DNA of 64,000 nt, taken from assembly GCF_901827175.1 (NCBI RefSeq), contig NZ_LR594662.1, positions 6,138,001 to 6,202,000 on the forward strand, given 5' to 3'. A program made the translations under genes and the position numbers. How positions within the stretch are numbered: the stretch's first letter is position 1; every line of letters starts with the position of its first letter. Below the pieces are notes generated by a model that ran no database searches, was not told where the DNA came from, and worked only from the letters and a program-made list of their open reading frames with translations. The DNA comes from Variovorax sp. RA8 (GTDB lineage: Bacteria > Pseudomonadota > Gammaproteobacteria > Burkholderiales > Burkholderiaceae_C). Positions 28,962 through 38,075 of the stretch are shown here, one piece after another.

Positions 28962-29594
28962 TTACTCGGGCCGGGAGAACGAGCTCTGCAAGAAGACCTG
29001 CGTGTCGCGCGGTCCGTCGACTCGGATGCTGAGGCGATAGATGGCGGGGGGCGGAATCTCCGGGCGCGCCATGCCGGCGGTGCCGCCAGTGACCTGCGTC
29101 GTGGACGGCGCCGAAACGCACGCGCTGTTGCTCAGCGAGGCGAAGCTGCCTGTGGCGTTGCACAGCCGATCTATCACGTAGTGCACAGTAACGCCGCCGG
29201 CCCCCGTGATCGCTCCTCCAGTTGGCGTGAAGTCAGCGTTGGTGATGTCCTTGCCGGTAAGGCCGGTCTTCTTAAGCAGCACGTCAGGGATGCCGAGTTT
29301 GTTAACCTTCAGTTGGATCGCGCTGTAGTTTTCGGCCGGTACGCTGCTTGAGGTGAGCGTGGACGTCGCAAGCCCCCCGGTCTTGAACGCTTGCATGGCC
29401 TTGGAAACAGCCAGTTCCCCCTGGTTGACCAGATCCCTCCTAAAGGCCAAGTTCCCGGCGCTGAACAGTGAGGAGTTCATCGAGCGCATCACCGCAACCC
29501 CGCCGGCGAGCAGGATCACGAGAATGACCAGGCAGAACAGCAGCACCACGCCCCGTTGGCGGGATGGCGAAACGGATGCGGTTGCGATCATCAT
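28962..29594 (-). CDS. pilX: PilX-type minor pilin/assembly protein
   Basis: The 210 residues have a type III prepilin-like start: basic leader ending QRG, then VVLLFCLVILVILLAGG. Unlike classical pilins there is no Glu5, which fits the GspK/PilX group at the tip of the minor-pilin complex. The order PilW-PilX-PilY1 supports the name. The start overlaps the pilW stop (ATGA), showing coupling. Confidence 0.85.
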   Translation of the reverse strand: MMIATASVSPSRQRGVVLLFCLVILVILLAGGVAVMRSMNSSLFSAGNLAFRRDLVNQGELAVSKAMQAFKTGGLATSTLTSSSVPAENYSAIQLKVNKLGIPDVLLKKTGLTGKDITNADFTPTGGAITGAGGVTVHYVIDRLCNATGSFASLSNSACVSAPSTTQVTGGTAGMARPEIPPPAIYRLSIRVDGPRDTQVFLQSSFSRPE

Positions 29595-30796
29595 GAGGCG
29601 GACTGCAGCAACATGTTGCGCAGTGGAATGGTTGTGTCGATGACGCGGTGCCGGTAGTGTTGGTCAAGGGTCACGGAGCGCTGCAGTGTCGTGGCCAGAT
29701 CGCTGAAGAGCGTCAGCGAAGCGGGCGACACGTTGTCCTTGTTGAGCTCTGAACTGCGCGTGACCAGCGCGATGCGCACAGCCACGATCTGCCTGATGGT
29801 GGCGGGCGTCGTCATGAGGTTGGCGATCCCGTATGTCGTACCGCTGGGCGCGACCCAGTCATTGATGATTCCGTCACCATTGGTGTCCACGCCGTACAAA
29901 GCCCGAAGCTCGACGACACCATCGGAAATGGCCTGTAAGGCATCCGCGTCGGAGCCATTGCCCGCGCTTCTGAGCAGGTCGTAGGCAAACAAGGTCTGGT
30001 TCGCGCCGACGCCGATCAGCTGAAACTGGACGTTGTTGGAAAGCGTGTTGCCCAGCGGCGTGTAGTAGGCCGTTCCACTGGCGGCCAGGGTCGCGAGCGA
30101 TGTCGTGCCACCGGTCGAAGTGAAATAGCGTCCGCCCATAGGCAGCACTTCATTGCCCGCGGCAGCAAACGCGGTCGCGTCCGTCACATTGACTTGCTCG
30201 AGCAGGCAGTCCGCCGTGCCATCCTGCGAGACGAGTCCGAGGTCGCCGCTGGCCAACCCTATGGTGTTATCGAGCCGCAAGTTGTCGGTCCCGGTCACCT
30301 CCGAACGAATCTTCCGCGGGATGTCGCCTGCGGCAGCGTTGCCGCCCATCACCATCAGCACGTCGGAACCGGTCGCAGATTGGCCTTGGCCGATCAGCAG
30401 CGGTGCCACCCGCAGGTTGCCGGCCAGGCTGGCGCCGGCGCCCCCCAGAAAGGACGCAAATGGGGCGGGAAAAGCGCTGATGCGCGGCAGGATGGTGGTC
30501 GGCGTGCCGCTGATGTCGCGCGCCACGCTCAACTTGCAGCCATAGACACCGAGACTTCCCGACTGCACGAAGCCCGAGCCCGCGCTGCGCAGCACGCGGT
30601 CGAGTGCGTAAGCCGCAAAGGCGCCGCTCTGACTCATGTCGTTGGTAGACGTGGTGGTTCGCTTGTGGGCTTCCCCCACGGTCACAACGCTGGTCACTGC
30701 GAGAGTGACGATGAGGCCGATGGTCATGGCCACCAGGAGCTCGATGAGTGTCAGGCCCCGCTGCAACGCGCGGGAGGTGGAGGTCGATGCGTTCAT
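29591..30796 (-). CDS. pilW: PilW minor pilin
   Basis: The 401 residues have a prepilin leader ending QRG and mature LTLIELLVAMTIGLIV with Glu5, followed by a large periplasmic part, as in PilW. The ATG at 30796 is chosen because it gives a short leader and overlaps the pilV stop by four bases. Longer frames upstream run through pilV. It forms the tip-initiating complex with PilV, PilX, FimT/FimU and PilY1. Confidence 0.9.
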   Translation of the reverse strand: MNASTSTSRALQRGLTLIELLVAMTIGLIVTLAVTSVVTVGEAHKRTTTSTNDMSQSGAFAAYALDRVLRSAGSGFVQSGSLGVYGCKLSVARDISGTPTTILPRISAFPAPFASFLGGAGASLAGNLRVAPLLIGQGQSATGSDVLMVMGGNAAAGDIPRKIRSEVTGTDNLRLDNTIGLASGDLGLVSQDGTADCLLEQVNVTDATAFAAAGNEVLPMGGRYFTSTGGTTSLATLAASGTAYYTPLGNTLSNNVQFQLIGVGANQTLFAYDLLRSAGNGSDADALQAISDGVVELRALYGVDTNGDGIINDWVAPSGTTYGIANLMTTPATIRQIVAVRIALVTRSSELNKDNVSPASLTLFSDLATTLQRSVTLDQHYRHRVIDTTIPLRNMLLQSAS

Positions 30797-31212
30797 GGCG
30801 GCGGCGGAAGGGTGACGCGAGTTGTGAGCCGGCTTTTGTCGGCCGCGTTGCGCTGAGGGGGCGCCCACTCGATCGTGATGTCTGCTGTATTGACCAGCGT
30901 CGTGACAGGTGCGACGGTCGCGGTGGCGCCCGGCAATCCATCCTTGGACACATCTGCAATGCGCGTGGCCCATGCGGTCCCGGCGCTCGTGTCCACGGTG
31001 ATCGAGTTGTTCAGCCACATCGTGCTGGCGATCTCGTTGGCCAGCAAGGCAGCGCGGTTGCGGTCAGCAGCATCGACCGAGAAGTTCATGGCGCGCGTCT
31101 GCAAGCCGATCAGGCCAAGGATGCCCAGGGAGAAGAGCAGGATGGACACCAGCACCTCGATCATGGCAACGCCACGCTGGGCGCGCACGGGAGAATGAGG
31201 AATGCGCTTCAT
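30793..31212 (-). CDS. pilV: PilV minor pilin
   Basis: The 139 residues have the leader MKRIPHSPVRAQRG, then VAMIEVLVSILLFSLGILGLIGLQ, the characteristic PilV N-helix. The ATG at 31212 shares bases with the upstream stop (TGATG). A second ATG at 31221 is possible but lacks that coupling. All genes from pilE to pilX overlap like this, so expression in fixed ratio is likely. Confidence 0.9.
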   Translation of the reverse strand: MKRIPHSPVRAQRGVAMIEVLVSILLFSLGILGLIGLQTRAMNFSVDAADRNRAALLANEIASTMWLNNSITVDTSAGTAWATRIADVSKDGLPGATATVAPVTTLVNTADITIEWAPPQRNAADKSRLTTRVTLPPPP

Positions 31213-31790
31213 CAGGGGCATCCGTCGGGTGAAGTTGAAACGTTCCTGGCGGGGTCGCACATGCGCACCTGGCCGCCCAGCGAGACCAACACACGCAGCG
31301 GCCGGTCGGCACCGGTCAACGTGATGTTGTAGCTCGCAGCAGCAGCCGCGCAGTTGGCGCCGGTCGGGCCAGGAGTGGCGTTGGCAACGAGTCGACCGAG
31401 CGAGTTGAAGCAGATGGACACCGGGCCGGTGATTTGCACATCGTTGCCGACACTACTCAAAACACCGGCTTCGACGAACTGAGGGGTTTCGTCAGTAAGC
31501 AGTTGAACAGTGTTGATTGACCAGTTCCGGCCGTTGGCCACTGCAGTGAGGCTGGTTGCGGGCGATGTGCTGTTGGTCAGCGAAAAGACAGTCTGGCGGC
31601 TGCGGCGAAGCGCTTCGGCCTGAGCGAGCCGCAGGCCATTCTGCAGCGAGTCGGCGACGGTTCGAATCTTGGAGTTGCGGATCCATGTCGTCATCGACGG
31701 AAAGCCGAGCGCCAGGAGGATGGCGAGCAGCACAATGGTCACCATCAACTCGATAAGGGTGAAGCCGGCAACATGCCCAGGCCTGCGCAT
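31212..31790 (-). CDS. fimT: FimT/FimU (GspH-type) minor pilin
   Basis: The 192 residues have a leader ending VAG, mature FTLIELMVTIVLLAILLALG with Glu5, and a GspH-like globular domain with RTVADSLQNGLRLAQAEAL, the signature of FimT/FimU and GspH. It ends with SICFNSLGRL and a Cys-containing tail. FimT and FimU are hard to separate by eye. FimT in some bacteria binds DNA for uptake. The start ATG at 31790 overlaps the pilE stop. Confidence 0.85.
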   Translation of the reverse strand: MRRPGHVAGFTLIELMVTIVLLAILLALGFPSMTTWIRNSKIRTVADSLQNGLRLAQAEALRRSRQTVFSLTNSTSPATSLTAVANGRNWSINTVQLLTDETPQFVEAGVLSSVGNDVQITGPVSICFNSLGRLVANATPGPTGANCAAAAASYNITLTGADRPLRVLVSLGGQVRMCDPARNVSTSPDGCP

Positions 31791-32254
31791 CAGCACGTCT
31801 GTCCCTTCTTCGTCACCCAGTCGTTCGAGCAGCTGTTCCACCCGGGGACGCCAGTCACCGTGGTGGATCGCTGGTTCTGCTGGTCCACCTTGAAGGTGAA
31901 GCCGTTGGTCGTTCCGCTTCCGACGGCCTGCAGGACAAAGGCGGTCGCAGTGGGCGTGCCGTCGCAGGAAAGCGTGAAGGTTCCGACCTTGCGCAGATTC
32001 ACATCCACGAGGCAAGGGGAAATGAACGTCGTACCCACCGAGTTGTAGGTCCGGTTGTCCTGATAGAAGCGTTCCATGTTGGCCCGCATGGCGGCGAGCC
32101 CGTTGTGCGCATCCACGAGGTGGCCGCGCAGCACGTAGTCGCGGTAGCTCGGAAGTGCGATCGCCGCCAGGATGGCCACGATCGCCACCGTGATCATGAC
32201 CTCGATCAGCGTGAATCCCCTCGACGAGCAACGAGACTGGAGAGCGTCTGGCAC
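31790..32254 (-). CDS. pilE: PilE-type minor pilin
   Basis: The 154 residues have a leader of about 13 ending SRG, then FTLIEVMITVAIVAILAAIALP with Glu5, and a short globular part with a C-terminal Cys pair (WNSCSN, GQTC). A GTG at 32254 is taken as the start because an AAGGGG ribosome site lies 8 bases upstream and the leader then has normal length. It is first in the minor-pilin operon. The 143-base gap to the divergent ligase gene must hold its promoter, and I see no strong sigma-70 or sigma-54 match. Confidence 0.87.
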   Translation of the reverse strand: MPDALQSRCSSRGFTLIEVMITVAIVAILAAIALPSYRDYVLRGHLVDAHNGLAAMRANMERFYQDNRTYNSVGTTFISPCLVDVNLRKVGTFTLSCDGTPTATAFVLQAVGSGTTNGFTFKVDQQNQRSTTVTGVPGWNSCSNDWVTKKGQTC

Positions 32255-32397
32255 TGTGGTGACCCCTTCGAGCACAGGTTTGAAACAGTGACAAATTGTG
32301 AACAACGTGCGAGATTTCGCGACAACCGTCCGTCCGCAGTGCGCTTCCTTTCGTCGCCTCCCAGTAAGTCATTTGTGCACTTTTCCGCATAGGCACA

Positions 32398-34110
32398 ATG
32401 CCGCGAATGACGACCTCCGCAGTTTGTGCCGGTCCGCCTGCATCGTTGATCGTCGGCCCCGTCGCGGCCTCGGCGGCGTTGATCGCGCTGCCCTTTCTCT
32501 TCCCCTTCGCGTCCGGCCCCTCGGCGAATGTCTGGCAGCAGTTGGCCACATGGACCTGTGCGGCGCTGCTGCTGCTTGCCCAGCCTGCGGCGGTGCCGGA
32601 GCGCGGCGTCCTTGTGTGGCTGGCGGTGATCGCCGGGGCGGTCCTGCTGGGACGGGTGGCCGGCTCGATCCTTGATCTCTACGCGGCAGCGGCCCTGGCC
32701 GTCGTCGCATGGACGGCCTGCGTGGGCGCCGGCCTGGCTCGCGCTCCGGTCTCGCGACAGGCAGCGCTGGCTTGCGGCCTGCTCGCCGCCGGTCTCCTCA
32801 GTGCGGTGCTCGGCCTCCTCCAGTACTACGGCCTCGCCGCCCCGCTCGTCCCCTGGACCACCGCCCCCGACCTCGGCCAGGCCTACGGCAACCTCCGCCA
32901 GCGCAACCAGTTCGCCACGCTGATCAGCATGGCCCTCATCGCGGCGCTCTGGCTGCATGGCAACGGAGGGCGGCGAGCGCGCCTTGCACTGGTCCCCGTG
33001 TCGGCTTTGCTGCTTCTCGCGCTCGCCGCCTCGACCTCGCGGACCGGGTTGCTCCAGCTGCTGCTGATCAGCGGCATCTCCGCGTGGCTCGCCTGGCGTG
33101 AAAGACATCGCCTTCAAGGCCAGGGTGGCCCCACGGGGGCGCGCCTGCCGCCTCCCTGGGCGCTGCTCGCGCTGATCCCCGCCTACTTCGCGGCCGCATG
33201 GCTGCTGCCGCTGTTCGCAGGCTCAGGCGTCGAAGGCATGATGCATCGCCTGCGAGAAGGCGCGCCCGCCGCCCATAGCCGGCTCGTGCTCTGGGGCAAC
33301 GTGCTCGAGCTGATCGCCCAGCACCCCTGGACGGGCTGGGGCTGGGGCGAACTGAGCTTCGCCCACTACACCACGCTCTATGAAGGACCGCGCTTCGTCG
33401 AGATCCTGGACAACGCGCACAACCTGCCCCTGCACCTGGCAGTCGAGCTGGGCATCCCGGCGGCGGTCCTGATCTGCGGCGGCTTCGGCTGGCTGGTGCT
33501 GGGCGCGCGGCCGTGGCGCGAGACCGATCCTGCGAGGCTGATGGCGTGGGGCCTGCTGGGCGTGATCGTGCTTCACAGCCTGCTCGAATATCCGCTGTGG
33601 TACGGCCCGTTCCAGCTCGTCTTCGGTCTGTGCCTGGGCTTTCTGTGGCCTGCATCGCCGAAGAAGACTGCCACCGCAGCGCAAGGGCGGCCGTTCTTCG
33701 CGCTCTCGCTGGCCGCAGCCCTTGCGCTGATGACGGTCGTCGCCTATGCCGCCTGGGACTACACCCGCGTCAGCCAGCTCTATCTCGCCCGTGAAGAGCG
33801 CCTGCCGGTCTGGCGGGAGGACACGCTGGCCCAGGTGCAGGACTCCTGGCTCTTCGCCAACCAGGTGAAGTTCGCCGAGCTCGCGCTGATGCCGGTCACC
33901 CGAGCCAACGCAGCCGAGGTGCATGCACTGGCGCAGCGCCTTGTCCATTTCTCACCGGAGCCGCGCGTGATCGTCAAGCTCGTCGACAGCGCCGTGCTGC
34001 TGGGCCGCGAGGCAGAGGCCTTCGAACAGGCGAAGCGCTTCAGGATCGCCTTTCCCGGCGAGTACGCGCGCTGGCTCGCCAAGGAGCCGATGGAAGATCC
34101 GTCGGAGTAG
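32398..34110 (+). CDS. PglL/PilO-family protein O-glycosyl ligase
   Basis: A polytopic protein of about 570 residues with the features of pilin O-oligosaccharyltransferases: YGNLRQRNQFATLISM near residue 165, SRTGLLQ, the periplasmic loop GWGWGELSFAHYTTLYEG, DNAHNLPLHLAVELG, and LLEYPLWYGPFQLVFGL. A soluble C-terminal region (about 460-570) follows. GC is high, as in the housekeeping genes, so this looks like the resident ligase, unlike the lower-GC pair next to pilA. The start may be ATG 32398 or ATG 32407. It is divergent from the minor-pilin operon. Confidence 0.88.
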   Translation: MPRMTTSAVCAGPPASLIVGPVAASAALIALPFLFPFASGPSANVWQQLATWTCAALLLLAQPAAVPERGVLVWLAVIAGAVLLGRVAGSILDLYAAAALAVVAWTACVGAGLARAPVSRQAALACGLLAAGLLSAVLGLLQYYGLAAPLVPWTTAPDLGQAYGNLRQRNQFATLISMALIAALWLHGNGGRRARLALVPVSALLLLALAASTSRTGLLQLLLISGISAWLAWRERHRLQGQGGPTGARLPPPWALLALIPAYFAAAWLLPLFAGSGVEGMMHRLREGAPAAHSRLVLWGNVLELIAQHPWTGWGWGELSFAHYTTLYEGPRFVEILDNAHNLPLHLAVELGIPAAVLICGGFGWLVLGARPWRETDPARLMAWGLLGVIVLHSLLEYPLWYGPFQLVFGLCLGFLWPASPKKTATAAQGRPFFALSLAAALALMTVVAYAAWDYTRVSQLYLAREERLPVWREDTLAQVQDSWLFANQVKFAELALMPVTRANAAEVHALAQRLVHFSPEPRVIVKLVDSAVLLGREAEAFEQAKRFRIAFPGEYARWLAKEPMEDPSE

Positions 34111-34111
34111 C

Positions 34112-34139
34112 GGGCCTGAGCGCCTCGGCGTCTCAGCCC
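34112..34139. terminator. Hairpin between convergent ligase and moaC genes
   Basis: GGG-CTGAG-CGC pairs with GCG-CTCAG-CCC over 34112-34139 with small bulges. The right arm includes the moaC stop codon at 34133-34135. There is no T-tract. The arrangement repeats that at 1324-1354, again over the stop of a converging gene. Confidence 0.4.
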
Positions 34140-34627
34140 TTCGCGGGCGGCGACGCCATGTAGCTGCCCGACTTGCCCCCGTGCTTTTCAAGCAGGCGCA
34201 CGCCGTTGATGGTCATCCCGCGGTCCACCGCCTTGCACATGTCGTAGATGGTCAGCAGCGCGACCTGTACGGCCGTCAGGGCTTCCATCTCGACGCCGGT
34301 GGGCCCGACGGTCTCGACGGTCGCGGTGCACGCCACCTGCGGCGTGCCGCCCTCGGCCATGGCGAACGCCACCGCGACCCGCGTCAGCGGCAGTGGATGG
34401 CACAAGGGGATGAGATCGCTGGTCTTCTTGGCCGCCTGGATGCCCGCGATGCGCGCAATGCCCAGCACGTCGCCCTTCTTCGCAGTGCCCGATTCGATGA
34501 GCGCCAGCGTTGCCGCTTGCATCTCGATACGGCCGGTGGCAACGGCGATCCGGTGGGTGGCCGGCTTGGCAGCGACGTCCACCATGTGGGCCTGACCCTG
34601 GGCATCGAAATGGGTGAGAGAGCTCAT
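34133..34627 (-). CDS. moaC: Cyclic pyranopterin monophosphate synthase
   Basis: MoaC makes cyclic pyranopterin monophosphate in molybdenum cofactor synthesis. The 164 residues contain [43 protein letters not shown] and CKAVDRGM, the conserved active-site segments. The ATG at 34627 fits the family N-terminus. It stands alone, divergent from the protease gene with 56 bases between starts. Confidence 0.97.
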   Translation of the reverse strand: MSSLTHFDAQGQAHMVDVAAKPATHRIAVATGRIEMQAATLALIESGTAKKGDVLGIARIAGIQAAKKTSDLIPLCHPLPLTRVAVAFAMAEGGTPQVACTATVETVGPTGVEMEALTAVQVALLTIYDMCKAVDRGMTINGVRLLEKHGGKSGSYMASPPAKG

Positions 34628-34683
34628 GCTTGAACGTTCGGCGGAGTGAAGCATCATACGAGGCCCAGCCATCGACCCTCCCC

Positions 34684-36240
34684 ATGCTGCGCCGGAACCC
34701 TTCCACCCCTGCGACTTGCAAGCCGAAGCGCCTGCTGCGGACGCTCTGCGCCTTCCTCCTGATCGCGTGCCAGCTCGCGATGCCGCCGCTGGCGCAGGCC
34801 CAGCTGCTGCCCGGCATGGGCGACGGCGAGATGACGGCCAGCGCCGAGCGCCGGCTGGGCGACCAGATCGCGCGCGAGCTGTACCGCGACCCCGACTACA
34901 TCGACGACCCGGTGCTGGTCGAGTATGTGGAGGACATCTGGCAGCGGCTGCTGGCGGCGGCGCGCCTGCGCGGGGAGCTCACGCCCGAGCTGGACGAGCG
35001 CTTTGCCTGGACCGTGATGCTGGGCCGCGACCGCAGCATCAATGCCTTCGCGCTGCCGGGCGGCTATCTGGGCCTGCACCTCGGCCTGATCTCGGTGACC
35101 GGCAGCCGCGACGAGCTCGCCACCGTGCTCGGCCACGAGCTCTCGCACGTCACGCAGCGTCACATCTCGCGCATCATGGCCAAGCAGAGCCGGCAGATGC
35201 CGCTACTGCTCGCCGGCATGATCCTGGGGATGATCGCCGCCGGCAAGAGCCGCAATGCCGATGCGGGCCAGGCGGTGCTGATGGGCAGCCAGGCCGCCTT
35301 CGCGCAGAGCCAGCTGAGCTTCTCGCGCGACATGGAGCGGGAGGCCGACCGCATCGGCTTCGGCGTCATGACCCAGGCAGGCTATGCGCCGCAGGGCGCG
35401 GCCGCGATGTTCGAGAAGCTGCAGTACGCGGCGCGCCTCAATGACAACGGCTCCTATCCGTACCTGCGCAGCCACCCGCTCAACAGCGAGCGGATCGCAG
35501 ACATGCAGGGCCGCTACCAGTTCCGGCCCGGCAGCGGCCTCGCCATGCCGCTGGCGATGGACCACGCGATGATCGCCGCGCGCGCCCGCGTGCTGGTGCG
35601 CCCCGGCGTGGACGTGCTGCGGCTGTGGATCGACGCAGCCGGCAGCGGCGAATTCGCGCGCAGCTCGCCGGCGCAGCAGGCCGGCACGCTCTACGCGGCG
35701 GCGCTTGCGTCCAACGAGCTGCGCGACTACAAGTCGGCCCGCGCCCTGGTAGAGCGGCTGCGCACCCGTGCGGGGGAAGACGCGCGCGCAACGCGGTTGG
35801 CGCGCCTGCTTTCGGCCGAGATCGAGCTGGCAGCCGACGGCGCGGCGAAGGCGGCCACGCTGCTCGACCCGCAGGCGAAGGACCGGCCCGAGATGCTGCT
35901 CGCCGCGCAGGCTGCCTCGGCCACCCGCCAGCCGGCGCCGATGGTGGCCCCGCTGCGCGACTGGGTGGCATCGCATCCGCGCGATGCGACGGCCTGGCGC
36001 ATGCTGGGCCGCCTCTATGGCGCGCAGAACGACACGCTTCGGGCGATCCGCGCCGATGCGGAGGCCAACGTGGCAGTGCTCGACTACCCGGGCGCGCGCG
36101 ACCGCTTCAAGGCGGCGCAGGAGCTCATCCACAACGGCGGCGGGCCCATCGACCACTACGAGGCCTCGATCGTCGACACCCGCGCGCGGGCGATCGAGGT
36201 GCTGGTCAGGGAGCAGGCAGCGGAGCCGCCGCTCAAATAG
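34684..36240 (+). CDS. BepA/YfgC-like periplasmic M48 metalloprotease with TPR region
   Basis: The 518 residues have a signal peptide (about 1-39, ending AQAQ) and an M48 peptidase domain with the zinc motif HELSH at 151-155. The third ligand region is [15 protein letters not shown] helical TPR-like C-terminal half (about 330-510) follows. In E. coli, BepA handles quality control of LptD and the BAM machinery in the periplasm. Domain order and length match. The ATG at 34684 is chosen because it opens the signal peptide. Confidence 0.92.
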   Translation: MLRRNPSTPATCKPKRLLRTLCAFLLIACQLAMPPLAQAQLLPGMGDGEMTASAERRLGDQIARELYRDPDYIDDPVLVEYVEDIWQRLLAAARLRGELTPELDERFAWTVMLGRDRSINAFALPGGYLGLHLGLISVTGSRDELATVLGHELSHVTQRHISRIMAKQSRQMPLLLAGMILGMIAAGKSRNADAGQAVLMGSQAAFAQSQLSFSRDMEREADRIGFGVMTQAGYAPQGAAAMFEKLQYAARLNDNGSYPYLRSHPLNSERIADMQGRYQFRPGSGLAMPLAMDHAMIAARARVLVRPGVDVLRLWIDAAGSGEFARSSPAQQAGTLYAAALASNELRDYKSARALVERLRTRAGEDARATRLARLLSAEIELAADGAAKAATLLDPQAKDRPEMLLAAQAASATRQPAPMVAPLRDWVASHPRDATAWRMLGRLYGAQNDTLRAIRADAEANVAVLDYPGARDRFKAAQELIHNGGGPIDHYEASIVDTRARAIEVLVREQAAEPPLK

Positions 36241-36243
36241 CGC

Positions 36244-36597
36244 TCAGCCCCTGGCGAACAGGCCGCCCAGCGCGGCCTCGATGACCAGGCCCAGCAGCGA
36301 ATAGATCAGCGAGCCGATCAGCGCCGCCACGAAGCCGTTCACGTGGAAGCCCGGCAGCAGCCCCGAGGCGGCCCAGAACAGCAGGGCATTGATCACGAAG
36401 AGGAAGAGGCCCAGCGTGACGATGGTGACCGGCAGCGTCAGGACCACCAGCACCGGCCGCACCACCATGTTGAGCAGGCCGATCACGGCCGCGGCAATGA
36501 GTGCCGAGGTGAAGCTCGACACCTGCACGCCGCTGTAGACGTAGGTCACTGCCAGCAGCGCGAGAGCGCTCAGCAGCCACTTGATGACGAGGCGCAT
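36244..36597 (-). CDS. YvlD/phage-holin-IV family membrane protein
   Basis: The 117 residues form four hydrophobic helices (about 5-25, 30-55, 60-80, 90-112) with the motif AVIGLLNMVVRPVLVVLTLP, typical of the YvlD family once grouped with mycobacteriophage holins. Function is unknown and unlikely to be phage-related here. It is last in a three-gene minus-strand set with 21-base spacers, downstream of TerC and its manganese riboswitch. Confidence 0.88.
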   Translation of the reverse strand: MRLVIKWLLSALALLAVTYVYSGVQVSSFTSALIAAAVIGLLNMVVRPVLVVLTLPVTIVTLGLFLFVINALLFWAASGLLPGFHVNGFVAALIGSLIYSLLGLVIEAALGGLFARG

Positions 36598-36618
36598 GCG
36601 TGCGGTGTGGCGAGCGTC

Positions 36619-37083
36619 TTATTCAGACAGCTCGTTGGCCAGCATCAGCAGCGCGCCCATGCCGAGCACCGCGCCGGGCAGCGCCCAGCCGGACTGGCTG
36701 GGTGATTTCACGTCAGGCGCGACCGGTTCGAGGTCCACGCCGATCTTCGGGCGGCGGGCATCGATCACGCGCGCCGCGCCGTGCTCCATCTTCAGGCGCC
36801 GTGTCAACTCGGCCAAGGGACCCTTGGCCAGCACGGAGGTAACTTGGCCGTCTTGCAGTTGCAGCAGCGGCAGCAACTGCTCCTGCGTCTTCGCCAGCCA
36901 TTTATTGCGCCAGTTCTCGCGCGCGCTGTGGCTCACCCATTTGCTGATGCGATGCGTCATGCGCGGCGCGCAGGCCACCAGCACCCAATGGCGGGCACCC
37001 GTGCCGACCGCTTCCGGCGTGAGCCGCGAGAGCAGCTCGCGCGCGTAGGCCGCGTCGTCGACATACAGAATGATCTTTTCCAT
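36619..37083 (-). CDS. Unrecognised 154-residue protein with C-terminal membrane helix
   Basis: I do not recognise this family. The N-terminal part starts MEKIILYVDDAAYARELLSR and has alternating beta/alpha character resembling a universal-stress or nucleotide-binding-like fold, without a clear motif. The middle is basic and Trp-rich (HSARENWRNKWLAKTQEQ). A single hydrophobic helix (about 132-150) closes the protein, so it is probably tail-anchored with the body in the cytoplasm. It lies exactly 21 bases downstream of the TerC gene and 21 bases upstream of the YvlD-like gene, hence probably under the same manganese riboswitch. Confidence 0.85.
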   Translation of the reverse strand: MEKIILYVDDAAYARELLSRLTPEAVGTGARHWVLVACAPRMTHRISKWVSHSARENWRNKWLAKTQEQLLPLLQLQDGQVTSVLAKGPLAELTRRLKMEHGAARVIDARRPKIGVDLEPVAPDVKSPSQSGWALPGAVLGMGALLMLANELSE

Positions 37084-37104
37084 GGGTGCTCCTTCTTGTC
37101 GAGA

Positions 37105-37842
37105 TCACGCGGTGGCGGTGTCCTGCGGCTTCGGCCGGCGCATCGCCACCCACTTGCCGATCAAGAGCACCAGCAGCGCGCCGCCGATACCGGCAATGTA
37201 GCGCACCATGTCGGTCTGCGGCACCTTCGGCACCCAGGCCCAGGCGGCGGGGTTGACGACCGCGGGGTCCGACACAGCCATCGTGCCGGCGATCCAGCCC
37301 AGCAGCATGCCACCCAGCGTGATGATGATGGGGAAGCGGTCCATCAACTTGATGACCAGCTGGCTGCCCCAGACGATGATCGGAATGCTCACCAGCAGGC
37401 CGAAGATCACCAGCGGCATCTGGTGGTCCGAGCCCGCGCCCTGGGCAGCGCCCGCAATCGCGATCACGTTGTCCACGCTCATCACCAGGTCGGCCACGAT
37501 CACCGTCTTGACGGCGGCCCACAGCTTGTCGCTGGCGGCGATGTTGCCGTGCGCATCGTCATGCTCCGGAGCAAGCAGCTTGACGCCGATCCACACCAGC
37601 AGCAGCGCGCCAGCCAGCTTCAGGAACGGAATGGCCAGCAGGGTAAGCGCGAAGAAGATCAGGATCACGCGAAGCACGATCGCACCCGCCGTGCCCCAAA
37701 GGATGCCCTTGGTGCGTTGCGCGGGGGGCAGCTTGCGGCAGGCCAGCGCGATGACGACGGCGTTGTCGCCGCCGAGAAGGATGTCGATCATGATGATCTG
37801 ACCGACGGCGACCCAGAATTCGGGGGTCAGGAACTGTTCCAT
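37105..37842 (-). CDS. TerC-family membrane protein, riboswitch-controlled
   Basis: The 245 residues form about seven TM helices with the two TerC motifs LLGGDNAVVIALACR (about 24-38) and LVMSVDNVIAIAGAAQG. An acidic/His loop (PEHDDAHGN) lies between the halves and may contact metal. It starts at ATG 37842 with a GAGGA site 5 bases upstream. The frame also runs further upstream through the leader RNA, which is not coding. Control by a manganese riboswitch points to Mn2+ export or Mn loading of exported proteins. It is a paralogue of 4623-5306. Confidence 0.93.
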   Translation of the reverse strand: MEQFLTPEFWVAVGQIIMIDILLGGDNAVVIALACRKLPPAQRTKGILWGTAGAIVLRVILIFFALTLLAIPFLKLAGALLLVWIGVKLLAPEHDDAHGNIAASDKLWAAVKTVIVADLVMSVDNVIAIAGAAQGAGSDHQMPLVIFGLLVSIPIIVWGSQLVIKLMDRFPIIITLGGMLLGWIAGTMAVSDPAVVNPAAWAWVPKVPQTDMVRYIAGIGGALLVLLIGKWVAMRRPKPQDTATA

Positions 37843-37956
37843 AGCGTCCTCTGTTCGAATTGCTTCATCCCGTGCGGGTTGGATCAAGCGGCTGAATGAG
37901 GACCCACGGGTCCCGGACATGCAAACGCTTCGATCGAACCCGCGCGAGCTCTAATC

Positions 37957-38068
37957 GAAGGTCTTGCTCGGCAGCGTGGGCTGCCCGACAGGCCGGAAGT
38001 GTTGTCTTCGTATTGACGACCTGTCGATTTCGTCCTCGTGGAGAACGGGTGGGAGCTACTCCCCTTCG
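37957..38068 (-). ncRNA. yybP-ykoY manganese riboswitch
   Basis: Read on the minus strand, the element begins CGAAGGGGAGTAGC (38068-38055), passes through GGTCGTCAATACG, and ends GAGCAAGACCTTCG (37970-37957). These blocks match the conserved core of yybP-ykoY aptamers: the GGGGAGUAGC loop, the CGUCAAU junction strand and the GCAAGACC loop. The first and last six bases pair as P1 (CGAAGG with CCTTCG). The internal arm GGCCTGTCGGGCAGCCC lies between. The 3' P1 strand could instead pair with ATCGAAG at 37930-37936, a possible switch. It lies 115 bases upstream of the TerC start. Confidence 0.92.
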
Positions 38069-38075
38069 GTGGACG

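Noticed and set aside
36244..36597. Prophage remnant because of the holin-type family name
   Set aside because: There are no other phage genes nearby. The YvlD family is a widespread chromosomal membrane protein family despite the historic holin label.
37901..37914. Terminator hairpin GGACCCACGGGTCC in the riboswitch leader
   Set aside because: The stem is short with a four-base loop, and no T-tract follows on the minus strand. It may be part of the expression platform but is not supported as a terminator.
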